Assembly: GCA_963669975.1 (NCBI GenBank) | Contig: CAVLJG010000003.1 | Location: 25,220,214 to 25,284,213, forward strand | Reading direction: 5' to 3' | Length of the DNA stretch: 64,000 bases | Source of the DNA: Acanthoscelides obtectus | Taxonomy: Eukaryota; Arthropoda; Insecta; Coleoptera; Chrysomelidae | Shown here: positions 34,781 through 45,338 of the stretch, piece after piece | Layout: every line of letters starts with the position of its first letter | How positions within the stretch are numbered: position 1 is the stretch's first letter | The notes under the pieces: model-generated | What the model saw: only the letters and a program-made list of their open reading frames with translations | Told to the model about the DNA's origin: nothing | The model's database searches: none | Translations under genes and position numbers: made by a program

Positions 34781-34873
34781 GTTGGTTGGCCGCTCTAGAC
34801 TAATTAGTTAGGTCGGCTCCATGGAATGAAAATGCGGGTTCGAGTCTCAAGTGGTTGTTTACTAAGTTTTTTT
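34781..34873 (+). other. tRNA-like fragment with B box and T-run
   Basis: Contains gttggttggccg (weak A-box-like start), a long middle part compatible with a class II (Leu/Ser) variable arm, the near-consensus B box ggttcgagtct (34837-34847) and a seven-T run (34866-34873) like a Pol III terminator. The T stem does not pair well and no clean anticodon arm is visible, so it is not a functional tRNA. A tRNA-derived SINE head or tRNA pseudogene is likely. Confidence 0.4.
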
Positions 34874-35188
34874 ATCCTTTCTCCCAAAGTTAGGTGTTAC
34901 TTAATGGCAATCCGTAATTATAAGGACGCATTCCTGAACCAAATTTCAGTAGAAAATCTCTCGTCTAGTAAAAAGTGTCATGAACTGCTAATAGAACGCG
35001 GTTTCAAGTTCTTCATATATTATTGCTGCAACTTTTCAGCGGTACGTGTTACAATCTATCTGAGCTCATTTGAGACTATCTGAGATGAAAATAGACTATA
35101 TTCTATGGCTGTTCCACGACTTGACAATCAACTGACAAACAAAAATGTTTGTATTAGGTCACTTTTGTGTGTCTATTTTTCAAAATAT

Positions 35189-35576
35189 AGGGTGTCAAAG
35201 TCCAAAAAATAGGTGTCAAGATCTTTGTTCCGAGATTGTTGAATTTTGGCTGTTCTTCATTGCAAGAAGATGCTATGTCAGCACAGACTATGAATTATGA
35301 ATTCCAAGGGCAGGGGTTCAGCCTTACGAATAATATTGACAAAGAAAATGTACACTACTTATTTTTTTTCAGATTAAGCGACCAATGATACAACTATTTA
35401 GCCTTTTAGTATCTCTTCGTATCGAAAAAATTAAGAACGACTTCATTAAATAAAACAAAATCAAACCATCTGTGATCCTTGCTAGGGAATGTTGTTTTAT
35501 TGTTATGAACATATTTTTGACTTTCTGTGACAGCTTGCTTTGTTAAAAGGTAGATTTTTTTTCAACTTTGACACCC
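35189..35576. mobile_element. Candidate MITE, ~390 bp
   Basis: Ends are inverted copies of agggtgtcaaagt followed by a pyrimidine/purine step and a run of A (left at ~35190; right reads ttttttttcaactttgacaccct ending ~35576 in groups). No coding capacity. A target duplication is not clear. Probably a miniature DNA element of unknown family. Confidence 0.5.
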
Positions 35577-36989
35577 TGGATCTTCAAAACCAGGGCAAAT
35601 GCTTGTATGAAATTTCCTACTTTATTTGGTTCAGAAATCCGCACTTGTAATTACGGCCTACCATCAAGTACAATGAAATTAAAGCATCTGACGTCTATTA
35701 GAATAGCCGCTAGCATAAGGCGTTTAAGGGCTGTCATTCCCTGAATGCGATTGATATCAAGATTGCTTCCTTTCTCAAGAGAAAGTAAAACAATTATTAT
35801 CGTAATCAGAACATAGGAAAGGGCTGAGAAGTGGATTTTTGAACAATTATCGACATTTTTCAAGAGTGTGGGGGGCTTATAATGCCCTTTGCTGCTGGTC
35901 AACGTCAATTACAATACAGGTTTTAGACAATAGATCATGAAAATTATAACTCGGCAAGCACTGTTTACCACTCAACTGAAATAAATTGTAATTTGAAACA
36001 CATGTAGGTTAAACGGAGAGGCACCTAAAGGGTTTCATCTAAGCATAAATTATATTCAAAACATTCCTCTCTTTCCTAATTAGATTAGGTCCAGGTGGTA
36101 AACAGCCGTCCTCGGCTAGTTTTTTACGTAGAAAACGTATAACTTTCACATAAACACACGACTTGTCAGCCAATTTTACAAATATAATAAAACTGTAGAT
36201 AGCAAAGATAGGATGTAATAAAAATACAATTATATTTTATTTGCATGAAAATGCCAGGCAATAAAAATATCTAGCGGGGTCACCGACACTGATATTTATT
36301 TTCGCGTATCTCAAGGTCTCAAGTGAACGATTGCATAGTTGTACTTGGCTCGCTACTGATGCACCAGTTAGATGCAAATTAAATTTTTTGCTGTCTCAAC
36401 CGGGAGAAAGTCAAAGTAATATTGCCTTTTCGTATGTGCGTGTTGTGTATAGGTAGACCATTGAAGGCAAAACATTTTATAGCTTTTTTATGAGCTCAAA
36501 GCATGACGCTACTCGTACAATAGGCATCACAGGGTCAACATCCAAAGCTTTGAATTCCATAAAATACATGTCTAAAAACTTTTCCGCATACATTTACAAC
36601 ACAAGAACTAAGTTTATATTTTTTCGATTCTGTATATACCCACACAATTCTCCAGGTATATTACAAGTTCTTTTCACCAAAATTGTTTAAATGAGTTGAG
36701 ATTTATTTCTCCCTCCTTATTCAGCTGAGCGAGATTTGCTCTTTAGGTTGTTTATTCCAAAATCCACCGAATTCAAATTGTGACAATTTTTAACGTTGCT
36801 TGCAATTATTATCTTGCAGCGGTCCATGTGAACAAACTCATAAATATTTAATCTTGGATGTAGCACTGTAGCTCTATCATGGACTAAATAAATAATAGCT
36901 TAAAAAAACTAAAAAAAAAAACGTTTTTATAGGTAATCGAACCAAACAGTAGAAAATAATTTTCAATTACAGTTTGTTTGTTTGTTCGC
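35577..36989. other. Unassigned DNA (1.4 kb)
   Basis: AT-rich; no recognisable gene, RNA or repeat. Confidence 0.5.
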
Positions 36990-37515
36990 AAAGTTCTACT
37001 TTGCAGTACTTAAAGACTTTGCATATGTGTCTTGGCAAGAAAACACCAAGCCGCACATGCATAAGAAACCTTTGGTGTGTGAAATACGTACCGACAGGTG
37101 CGCACAATTACTAGGGTTGGAAGCGTATATACTGCCACCAATAAAATAAGATACACATTCCCCCATCCACGACAACCCCCAATCCCCAAACATTTTTCTC
37201 AAAATGATCAGGTGTCTCTGAAACGTCAAAAAACAAAGTTTTAGCGATTTTTTTTGTAGTTTGCCCCTAGCTCCACTGCCACTGCATGGATTTTCAAAAA
37301 CTACAAAGCTTTTTTGTTCTAAGCATCGTAGCAAGCTTGTGTGAAAACTTCGTCCAAATCCGAGCAGTACTTTCCATGTTATAGGCCAAATTAGCGAAAA
37401 GGCCGACAGACAGACGGACAGACCGATAGACAATCAGACTGACGGAAATGAGTGGCATGCTTTTTCGTGATTTTCGGAATTTTTCGAGTTTACAAAACAG
37501 TTTTCAAATCGTACT
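36990..37515. repeat. Interspersed GACA-family repeat, copy
   Basis: Shares aacctttggtgtgtgaaata with 19800, then atcaggtgtctctgaaacgt and gtcaaaaaac with 51630, gattttcaaaaactacaaag, gtgtgaaaacttcgtccaaa, ccgagcagtactttccatgt, a GACAGACG-type microsatellite (37402-37445) and aaatgagtggcatgcttttt. Longest 5' part of the family in this window. The 145-codon minus frame across it is not a gene. Confidence 0.7.
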
Positions 37516-38106
37516 TATCTGTAGGACAGTTAGCTGTTGACTTGTACCTAAAAATTCAACACACTGCACTGTTGCTTTTGCTTGATGGTTCACAGACCTG
37601 TCAAGGTTTTCCTCGCAGGTCTTTGACCAAACTTTACTGGTTTGGTAACAGTTGCCGGTACACGGTCAACACAGCGAATCTGGCCGCTCTAAAAACGACA
37701 AAAACACCCGATTAGAAAAGGAACACTTTCTGTTTCCTTGGAATTGCGCCAGTAACAACGTCGTTTTTTCAAACTTGTTATTTTCATGGCAGTTCTAATG
37801 AGTAAAACGGACGTTAATCATAAATTTGTGGAAAATCTGTCTGAAAAATAAATTGTCGTAATGGAGGACAGTGATATAAATTCTGTGAGATTTTCATTGA
37901 GCTGGACAGAAAATTACATCAATGAAGATTTCTACTTCCCACACAGAAGCTACGCTGAGCGGGATGACTTGCAGAAAAGTATTCGTTTCTAGAACCACTT
38001 TGGGAAATTTTTAACTCGGAGACCTATGAACTCAAAGCCTAAATTGGAATATCACAACTGCCATAGAAAAGATAGAGATGAATAGATTATGTCTGAAAGG
38101 CTCAAA
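37516..38106. other. Unassigned DNA
   Basis: A 43-codon frame starting at 37861 (MEDSDINSVRFSLSWTENYI...) looks coding-like but ends at a stop and is not recognised; it may be the start of a broken gene. Otherwise nothing seen. Confidence 0.35.
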
Positions 38107-38108
38107 TA

Positions 38109-39398
38109 AAGGGCGTTTTTTTCGAGGTATAGAACTTTAAGTTGGCATTACTTTAGAAAATGGCGACCGATTTGACAGCTGTCAAGTGATTTATTCTCAG
38201 TTCGGTTTGGCAATTCATCATGAATAGACTCGCGCCTGAACAACGCTTTCAAATTGTGCAGTTTTATTTCGAAAATAATGGTTCTGTGCGGAATACGTAT
38301 CGCGCACTATGTCCTTTTTATCGTCGACAAAATCGTTCATCAGTGCAGTTAATTCGATTAACCATGGAACGTTTTCGCACCACGTTTACTCTAATTGATA
38401 AGTCGCATCCTCAGAGACGCCGTACTGTGCGTACAGAAGAACCTATTGCTACTGTAGAGCGTAGCATTGAGGAATACCCGAGTGAGTCCATCCGCCATCG
38501 AGCACAGGAACTGGATCTGTGTCCATCCACTTTATAGAAGATTTTGCGGAACGATCTTGGTTTGCGTGCTTACAAAATCCAACTAGTGCAAGAATTGAAG
38601 CCAAACGATCATCAAGCAAGGCGTAGATTCGTTGAATGGGCCCAAAGCGAGATTGCCGTTGTTCCCGATTTTCATAAGCGAATTTTGTTTAGCGATGAAG
38701 CGCACTTCTGGTTGAATGATTACGTCAACAAACAAAACTGCCGCATTTGGAGTGAAGCTAATCCTCAAGTCTATGTCGAAACACCGTTACATCTAGAAAA
38801 ACTGACTGTTTGGTGCGCTTTATGGGCTGGTGGAATCATTGGTCCGTACTTCTTCAAAAACGATGATGGCCAGAACGTTACAGCCAATGGTGATCGGTAT
38901 AGAGCCATGATTACTAACTTTTTCATTCCTGAATTGAACAATCATGATGTCCAGGAGCTGTGGTTCCAACAAGACGGCGCAACATGTCACACAGCTCGTG
39001 CTACAATCGATTTATTGAAAGACACGTTTGGTGACCGCCTAATTTCACGTTTTGGACCTGTGAATTGGCCTCCAAGGTCTTGTGATTTAACACCGCTATA
39101 CTATTTTCTGTGGGGCTATGTAAAGTCATTGGTCTATGCGGATAAGCCACAAACGCTTGACCATTTGGAAGACAACATTCGCCATGTTATTGCCGATATA
39201 CGGCCTCAAAAGTCATCGAAACTTGGACGTCCAGATTGGACTACATCCGAGCCAGCCGTGGCAGTCATATGCCAGAAATCATATTTAAAATGTAATGCAT
39301 CAAGATTATCTTTCGAATAAAAAAAAATCATGTCAATCGAATGATCCATCGTTGTTTTATTGCAAATTAAAGTTCTATACCTCTAAAAAAACACCCGT
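38109..39398 (+). mobile_element. DD41D mariner-like element, 1290 bp
   Basis: TA at 38107-38108 and 39399-39400. TIRs of ~36 bp: left gggcgtttttttcgaggtat then agaactttaa; right, inverted, gggtgtttttttagaggtat then agaactttaa. Element length is typical of mariner-like elements. It holds one nearly full-length transposase with three inactivating changes. Confidence 0.88.
38220..39295 (+). pseudogene. DD41D transposase with W106 stop and lost Asp
   Basis: N-terminus 38220-38537: MNRLAPEQRFQIVQFYFENN, then helix-turn-helix (NTYRALCPFY) and RRTVRTEEPIATVE. Codon 106 is TAG where relatives have Trp (STL-stop-KIL); the frame resumes unchanged. Catalytic residues: D159 (LFSDEAHFW), D252 (WFQQDGATCHT); the third, 41 residues further in LTPLDYFLWG of relatives, is Tyr here (position 294). 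Near residue 325 a small deletion shifts the frame; the normal end (WTSRLDYIRASRG, EIIFKM) is readable in another frame to 39295. Three independent lesions, so dead. It is close to the minus-strand remnant at 2630 in motif wording. Confidence 0.85.
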
Positions 39399-39400
39399 TA

Positions 39401-40189
39401 AAAAAACGTAAAACTTTATTAACCATCAGATTCAGATATTCATTTGGATGGTATGTTTGGAAAGCCAAATACAAGATTGACTAAAAGGGTCTGAAGAATG
39501 GGACAATTTGAGAAAAAGACAAAAAAAAAAGACAAACAGGGGTACTTAAGACAACTGCATTTGGATTGGAAAGCAGCAAAAGGATTAGCTAAAGACAGAA
39601 CAAAACGGAGAAAGAAAATAAGAGAAAACTGAAGAGAAGTAAAAAGATTTCAGTCTCTGCACTTGTTAGAGTCTGGAGAAGAGGAACAGTTTTAAGTAAG
39701 TTTGGCATCACTGAGAATGTGTCATCAAGTAAGGATAACCTGCAGATCGAAAACTTTTTCTTTCCATCATACCGGCAGTCCAGTAATTACCGTTATCCAT
39801 AAAACTGTGGATTAGATTTACTGTAGAAAGGTCATTAATATGCGACTGAGGCAATGTCGAATATAAAAAGGACCCTTGAGGAACATCTGTAGTGATATTG
39901 TAGAAAGAAGAGAAAACTGGTCGTGTATGACGAATATCTTTCGATGAGGAAATGTATGTTAATAATCTGTTTCATTAAAGATTGGATGTAATCAGAAGAA
40001 ACCGAAATAGTAGGTACACCGAGAACTTTAATTACTTGTACATGGTATCCTGAAGAAGCCTTGTAATTTCCAAATTAGATTAAAAAATAGCACTAGATGT
40101 GCGGATTTAATTTTTTTAAGGATATGTCAGGCGGATTTCCTTCTAGTTCATTACACGCACTCATCGAATCTGTTCATCACATTTTGCAG
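39401..40189. other. Unassigned DNA
   Basis: Lysine/arginine-rich decayed frame near 39470-39660 (FGKPNTRLTKRV, LDWKAAKGLAKDR) vaguely resembles the end of a LINE protein, too weak to call. Confidence 0.35.
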
Positions 40190-41566
40190 TCTAGCAAATT
40201 TCCCCGAAATAATTGTAAAGTCTTGATTTATTGGTGCAAGTTGATCAAGGGCGTATTTAAAATATGGACGCATAAAATATATATAAAACCAATTTTTGTG
40301 GGAAAACTTTTTATTTCACAACAAAGAACGAGAAAACGTGTTTTTGGGATTCAATCGAAAAAAGGTTGAGAGGAACCAAAAAACTTTTAATATAGGATTT
40401 TTTATGTATTTATGAGACCTACAAAATGAGACCACACGTGAAGATCCGACTAATAGCAAAAATGTTTTGGCCGAAAAACGAGGCAAAATGGCAATTGTTG
40501 GTAATGCGAAGATAATTTCACGCAACTACTTGCAATTCCTCAAATCCGTAGGATTCATACGTGTAGATAACAACAACAAAATTGGAGTAATGTAGTTTTT
40601 TGAGAATTTCTAAATTTGTTTATCCCATAACACCCATTTTCCGGCCATCATTACTAGGTTATTGAGCAATATATAGAGTTCATCCAAAGAACATTTAATA
40701 GCAAAATGCACTTGTTTACCTTGCCAATATGAATCACAAACCAATCCGAAACATAAATGTTACTTTTATGCGAAAAACAAAGGTTACATTTTTTATTCTA
40801 AACAAATTCAAACATTTCGTATCTGTAAGTAATTGAACAAAAACGCTACGATATTCGACACACATACGTTACTATACACATTTTAAAACAAAGCGCATGT
40901 GTCTATCATATTTTGTTGCGAATTACTCACAAATACGAAATTTTTGAATTTGTTCAGAAGAAAAAACGTAACCTATTCTTTTTTGCATAAAAATAGCATT
41001 TATCTTCCGGAATGATTTGCCATTCATATCGGCAAGGTAAACTAGTGTATTTTGCTATAAAATGCCCTTTTAACTAACCCTCTATATTGCTCAATAAACT
41101 AGTACCTACTAATGGCCGGAAAACAGGTGTTTTGGCATAAACAATTAGATATTCTCAAAAACTACTAGACCAATCTACTCCAATTTTGTTGTGGTTATAA
41201 GTACGAATCCTACGAATTTGGAGAATTTCAAATATCTGCGAGAAACCATCGTCGCATTACCAACAAGTGCCAAAACCTGCAGTTTGCCTCGTTCTTCGGC
41301 CATAACATTTTTGCTATTAGTCGGATCTTTTTGTGTAAAGTCTCATTTTGTTGTTCTCATGAATACCTAAAAATCTTTTTTCGTGCCTGCCAACACTTTC
41401 GATTGAATCCCAAAAAATACGTTTTCTCATTATTGTCGAATAAAAAGTTTTCCCACAAAAATTGTGTGCCCATTTTATGCATCCATGTTATGAATACCCC
41501 CTTGGAACACTTGCAGCAATAAAACCAGACTTTATAATGATTTCGCAAGCCAGCGGAATTTTCGTC
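40190..41566. repeat. Giant inverted repeat, ~690-bp arms, no spacer
   Basis: Left arm ~40190-40884 and right arm ~40885-41566 meet at the palindrome ttttaaaa (40881-40888). They align along nearly their full length at roughly 75-80% identity by eye, with exact shared words such as gatccgactaatagcaaaaa, aacaaaattggagta, ttttccggccat, tttttgtgggaaaacttttt and gggattcaatcgaaa. Both arms carry homologous open frames (40097-40369 plus, 41608-41357 minus). No transposase motif recognised. Either a foldback-type element or two head-to-head copies of an unknown repeat. Confidence 0.9.
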
Positions 41567-42389
41567 TAATATGATTAGACTATTACGCACTGAAGCATGG
41601 TAGAACAATTTTGCTTACTGGTGTCATATGGGTATTTTTATTTTCAGATCAGCGATATCCCTCGCAGTATTAACTTGAAATTTGCTCTGAGGTACCTACA
41701 CCGGAAAACAGCCTCGGGGGAAAATTGTGGTCATCGTTGAAACATGCAATATCACTAAGGTGATAGATACATACTGACCCTTACAGTGAGTTGTTGATCC
41801 GATCTCTTGAACTGGTGATAACGACTGGCCACCACAATCACCAGATTTGATACCCAACGAATCTTCCTATAGGGTACCTCAAGAGTAAAGTTTACGTCAG
41901 TACTCCAAGCAACATCGCTTATTTGGATGAAATTATCAATCATGAAACAAGGAAAAAATAAAATACGTACATTTGGGGCTTCATTTTCAAATAAATGTTT
42001 CCAAAAGTGTGTAGTAGTAATATTTTTCAATCCAATTTTGAAATTCCAAACTCTCTACCTGTATGGATGCCTGTATATGGGTACTCAGTACGACATGAAA
42101 TTATTATTCTATTTACAAACTTTGCTTTTGATGCTTTGCCCCACCCTTAGAATTTCCTTCAACGACCCCCATGCTTGATGACTAGGATCATTCGCTACTT
42201 TTTCACTACAACTACTAGCTGTCAGAACCATCATCATATCATCAGATAATAAACCGATTCCACTGAGTAATCAATATTTATTTACTTAGAATATGTTGGT
42301 TCTCTGGCCAGAGAGAAGTGACGCTCACTTCTAAAAATATAGTCATCAAAAAAAATAACGCACGGAGGAGAGTATATCATGCTCACGCG
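41567..42389. other. Unassigned DNA
   Basis: Short frames at 41755-42178 on both strands without motifs. Nothing recognised. Confidence 0.45.
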
Positions 42390-42599
42390 CTATAGTTTCG
42401 CTGGGTGATTGACTTCTGACCTTAAAATTTGTTTTGGTGGTTTTTCAAGGTCTTCTACGATACGTGTTGCACGACGCTGGAGAATTCTGTTCGGGTTTGG
42501 TATTCTTGCACGATGATGACGTAACTGACCCACCAAAACAAGGGGCTTTTTAGGAAGAGAATTTATATACCTAGATATAATAATAGCTTTTGTTCTCAA
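42390..42599 (-). CDS. Unrecognised basic open frame
   Basis: Open on the minus strand for 69 codons with a protein-like, basic composition (KPLVLVGQLRHHRARIPNPN, then RILQRRATRIVEDLEKPPKQ). It has no ATG start. An acceptor-like atctag|gta lies at ~42579, so it could be a terminal exon, or it could be a fragment of a transposon protein or a random frame. I do not recognise a family. Stop codon TAG at 42392-42390. Confidence 0.25.
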   Translation of the reverse strand: MRTKAIIISRYINSLPKKPLVLVGQLRHHRARIPNPNRILQRRATRIVEDLEKPPKQILRSEVNHPAKL

Positions 42600-42937
42600 T
42601 GTTATATAGTCACGAATTTTATATTTGCTTTGTGAGAGTATCCGTTAATTAGTTTGTGTATAATATATGTATACTACGAACAGCGGCGCCATCTGGGGTG
42701 ACTTCTAAACACTCATCAATGTAATTACATACAGGCTACTAAGGTTTTATATTAGATCTGTGAGGTGCTTGTAAATATTTTGATGACATTCTGTTACTAG
42801 GTTGTTACTAGCACAAGAACAAATCATGTTCATAGGTTTTTTCAAGGCCGCTCTACTGGTTGCTAAAAATAGTTATTTGTGTGTTGCTGCTTCATCTATC
42901 CAGTGGCCACAGTCAACTGTGGAAACTAAGATCAACA

Positions 42938-42977
42938 ATGGTTTTCAAGCTTCCACTCCCTTTTGCTGGTACTGAAA
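42938..42977 (+). CDS. Possible host first coding exon
   Basis: ATG in a good context (aacaATGg) opens MVFKLPLPFAGTE, followed at 42978 by a consensus 5' splice site, gtaagt (aaa|gtaagt). Upstream 120 bp are somewhat GC-richer and could be a 5' UTR. A downstream exon was not identified in the window, and the peptide is not one I recognise. A match by chance is possible with such a short exon. Confidence 0.25.
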
Positions 42978-42983
42978 GTAAGT

Positions 42984-43764
42984 TCAATATCTTTGAAATC
43001 TATCAAACCGCATTTCTTTTTGAATTGTAAGATATGAATTATTTAATGACAACAACGGATCATTAGGTATAGTTTTTTTTACTGTTTTTGGTGGTTACGT
43101 TATCATACGTAACAACTAAGCGGATTGACTAACGTTACCAAAAAGGCACACTGCGCAAGCGGATCCTTAACGCAGCTACTACTTGCTCATGCACACACAC
43201 ATAAATTGGGTACTAGAGGACCATTGCTTTCATTCACTTTTTTAAAAATAAATTTAACACTATCACTATCAACATTGCATATCGAAAACCAACAGAAGTA
43301 AACGCAAATCGCACCCCCCATGATAAGCAAGCTGTCATGCTGACAGTGACAAGCATAAATGTGTAAGACGAGAAAATGTTCAAGGCGGTAGGACAACAAT
43401 TTTTGGGTAGATGTACAGATTTAAATTTTGTTCTACCGAACTATCCATTTTAATGTAAAATCTACCAAAAAAATTTCACAAATTAGCAAATAGTAAATAT
43501 CTGATATAATTCAGAGAAACGCAAGAATAGAGACCTTTGTCTCCCGATCCCATATTTACATTTTTTTAAATAGCATTTCAGCATTTGAAGCTACCCCTCC
43601 ACCCCCTTCCACTGTTCAATTTTCAAAATCGGGTGGAGCTTCAATTTTCAATCACAGGCAAGTTTTTGCTTTTTACCGAAAACAGATCGACGATACCTGG
43701 CAACACTGGATGGATATGTCGTGCCACATAGTAAAACTTCATGAAATGATCCAGCGTTTAATTA
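42984..43764. other. Unassigned DNA (possible intron)
   Basis: No gene or repeat recognised. If the exon at 42938 is real, this would be its intron, into which Tc1 copy C inserted. Confidence 0.35.
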
Positions 43765-43766
43765 TA

Positions 43767-45002
43767 CTAAGTGACATATAAATCCGAACACCCAGTTTAA
43801 ATGGTTTTATTTTAATAAAAGTTGGTGAATGTATTTATCTTACTGTAAAAAACAAGTGAAAAAATTTTCAGCCTTATCAGTTGGACATTCCGGTTTTTAT
43901 ACTGCTTATTTTTAATTCACTAACGCTCTAAAAATGAATATTTCAGCCGCAGTAAAGAATCAACGTTTGCGGATTTTGGTTCTTGACATCCTTTACGATC
44001 GGTTACGATGCCTAGAGTACGGAGACCTGTACGATTTCGTCAACATAGTGAGTTTGATAGGGGCCGTATAGTGGGACTTCGGGAAGCTGGACTTTCTTTT
44101 CGGGCAATTGCAGTTAGAGTGCAAAGAAGTGTAGACACTGTGGTTAGGTGTTGTCAGGCAAGGCTTCGAGAAGGCCGTACGCAAAGAGCAAGGGGCACTG
44201 GACGCCGCCGTAGAACAACAGACCGTGAAGATCGCCGCCTAAGATTATTGGCCTTAAGGGACCGTTTCTCCACTACCAGGTCCATTGCAAATGAATGGTT
44301 TGCAGAACACGGAAGACCTATTGGCATGCGAAGTGTTTACCGACGAATGAGAAGTTTTGGCTTGTTCTCATACCGGCCACACTGGGTCCTCCCTTTAACT
44401 CGAGAACACCGACGTAATCGCCTTGAGTTGTGCAGGCAACGGTCACTCTGGGATCAGGAATGGAACAGTATTGTCTTTAGTGACGAGTCTCGATTTTGTT
44501 TAGGCATGCACGATGGTCGTGCCAGGGTTAGAAGGCGACGTGGTGAAAGGAGGAATCCACAGTTTTTTGTTGAAAGACATGTTCATCAGACTGTTCGAGT
44601 TATGGTTTGGGGTGCTATAGCTTATGGTTCCAGGTCACCTTTAATCTTCCTCAGAGGTTACATGAACGTGCAGCGTTATATCCACGAAGTTCTAGAACCC
44701 CATCTTTTACCCTATCTTGACACCCTGACAGGTCCAACTTTCCAACAAGATAATGCCCGACCAAATGTTGCAAGAGTCACTCTAGACATTGACCACCTGA
44801 TCAGAAGCATGCCTAGGCACGTTGGAGAATGCGTAGCACATCAGGGTGCATGCACACATTATTAAAGGTTAAAGGGCTTTAAAGCAGTGCAATCATTTTG
44901 AAATTTTTATCATTTACTTATTATGCTTCATTAAGTACTTATACAAAATTTTATTAAAATAAAACCATTTAAACTGGGTGTTCGGATTTATATGTCACTT
45001 AG
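43767..45002 (+). mobile_element. Tc1 family element, copy C (internal deletion)
   Basis: TA on both sides (43765-43766, 45003-45004) and both 54-bp TIRs intact. Length is 1236 bp, exactly 183 bp shorter than copies B and D; the deletion is in the transposase frame. It could be moved in trans by transposase from an intact relative. Confidence 0.92.
44008..44865 (+). pseudogene. Tc1 transposase lacking catalytic Glu (copy C)
   Basis: 285 codons, open throughout. Residues 1-260 match copies A, B and D, including both DNA-binding subdomains, D159 and D248 (FQQDNARP). An in-frame 61-codon deletion joins RVTLD to IDHLIRSMP and removes the segment with SPDLSPIEHVW, so the third catalytic residue E283 is gone. 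The protein could keep DNA binding but not catalysis. Whether it is expressed is unknown. The two deletion ends both lie at agac-like words (cTAGAC / ATTGAC), compatible with a gap-repair deletion. Confidence 0.88.
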
Positions 45003-45004
45003 TA

Positions 45005-45336
45005 TATATTCGTTTATGTGATCAAATCGTAAAATAATTACATTAAATACCGACAGAGGCGGTGGGACCGCTTTGTTTACATGTCAATATGGCGGCCGTT
45101 AATAACAAACTGGATTTTCAAAGTTATAATTCTAATAATTCGTTACTAAATAAGGAAAAAAAGTGAGATTAACAGACTTCGACAAAATGATACTCGAGTA
45201 CTATGCGAATTTTTTTGTTGAATGGCCGGAATGTTAAACGTTGACGATTTAACCGTATGGTTAGATTTAGTTTGTCATTCCATGAAATGCGATCATTTCA
45301 TGAAAAGGGCAATCCATACGATATGGCTACGACAGA
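45005..45336. other. Unassigned DNA
   Basis: Between copy C and a TA-flanked mariner remnant. Nothing recognised. Confidence 0.5.
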
Positions 45337-45338
45337 TA

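Noticed and set aside
36996..37433. 145-codon minus-strand frame
   Set aside because: Lies over the GACA-family repeat; other copies of the repeat do not keep it open.
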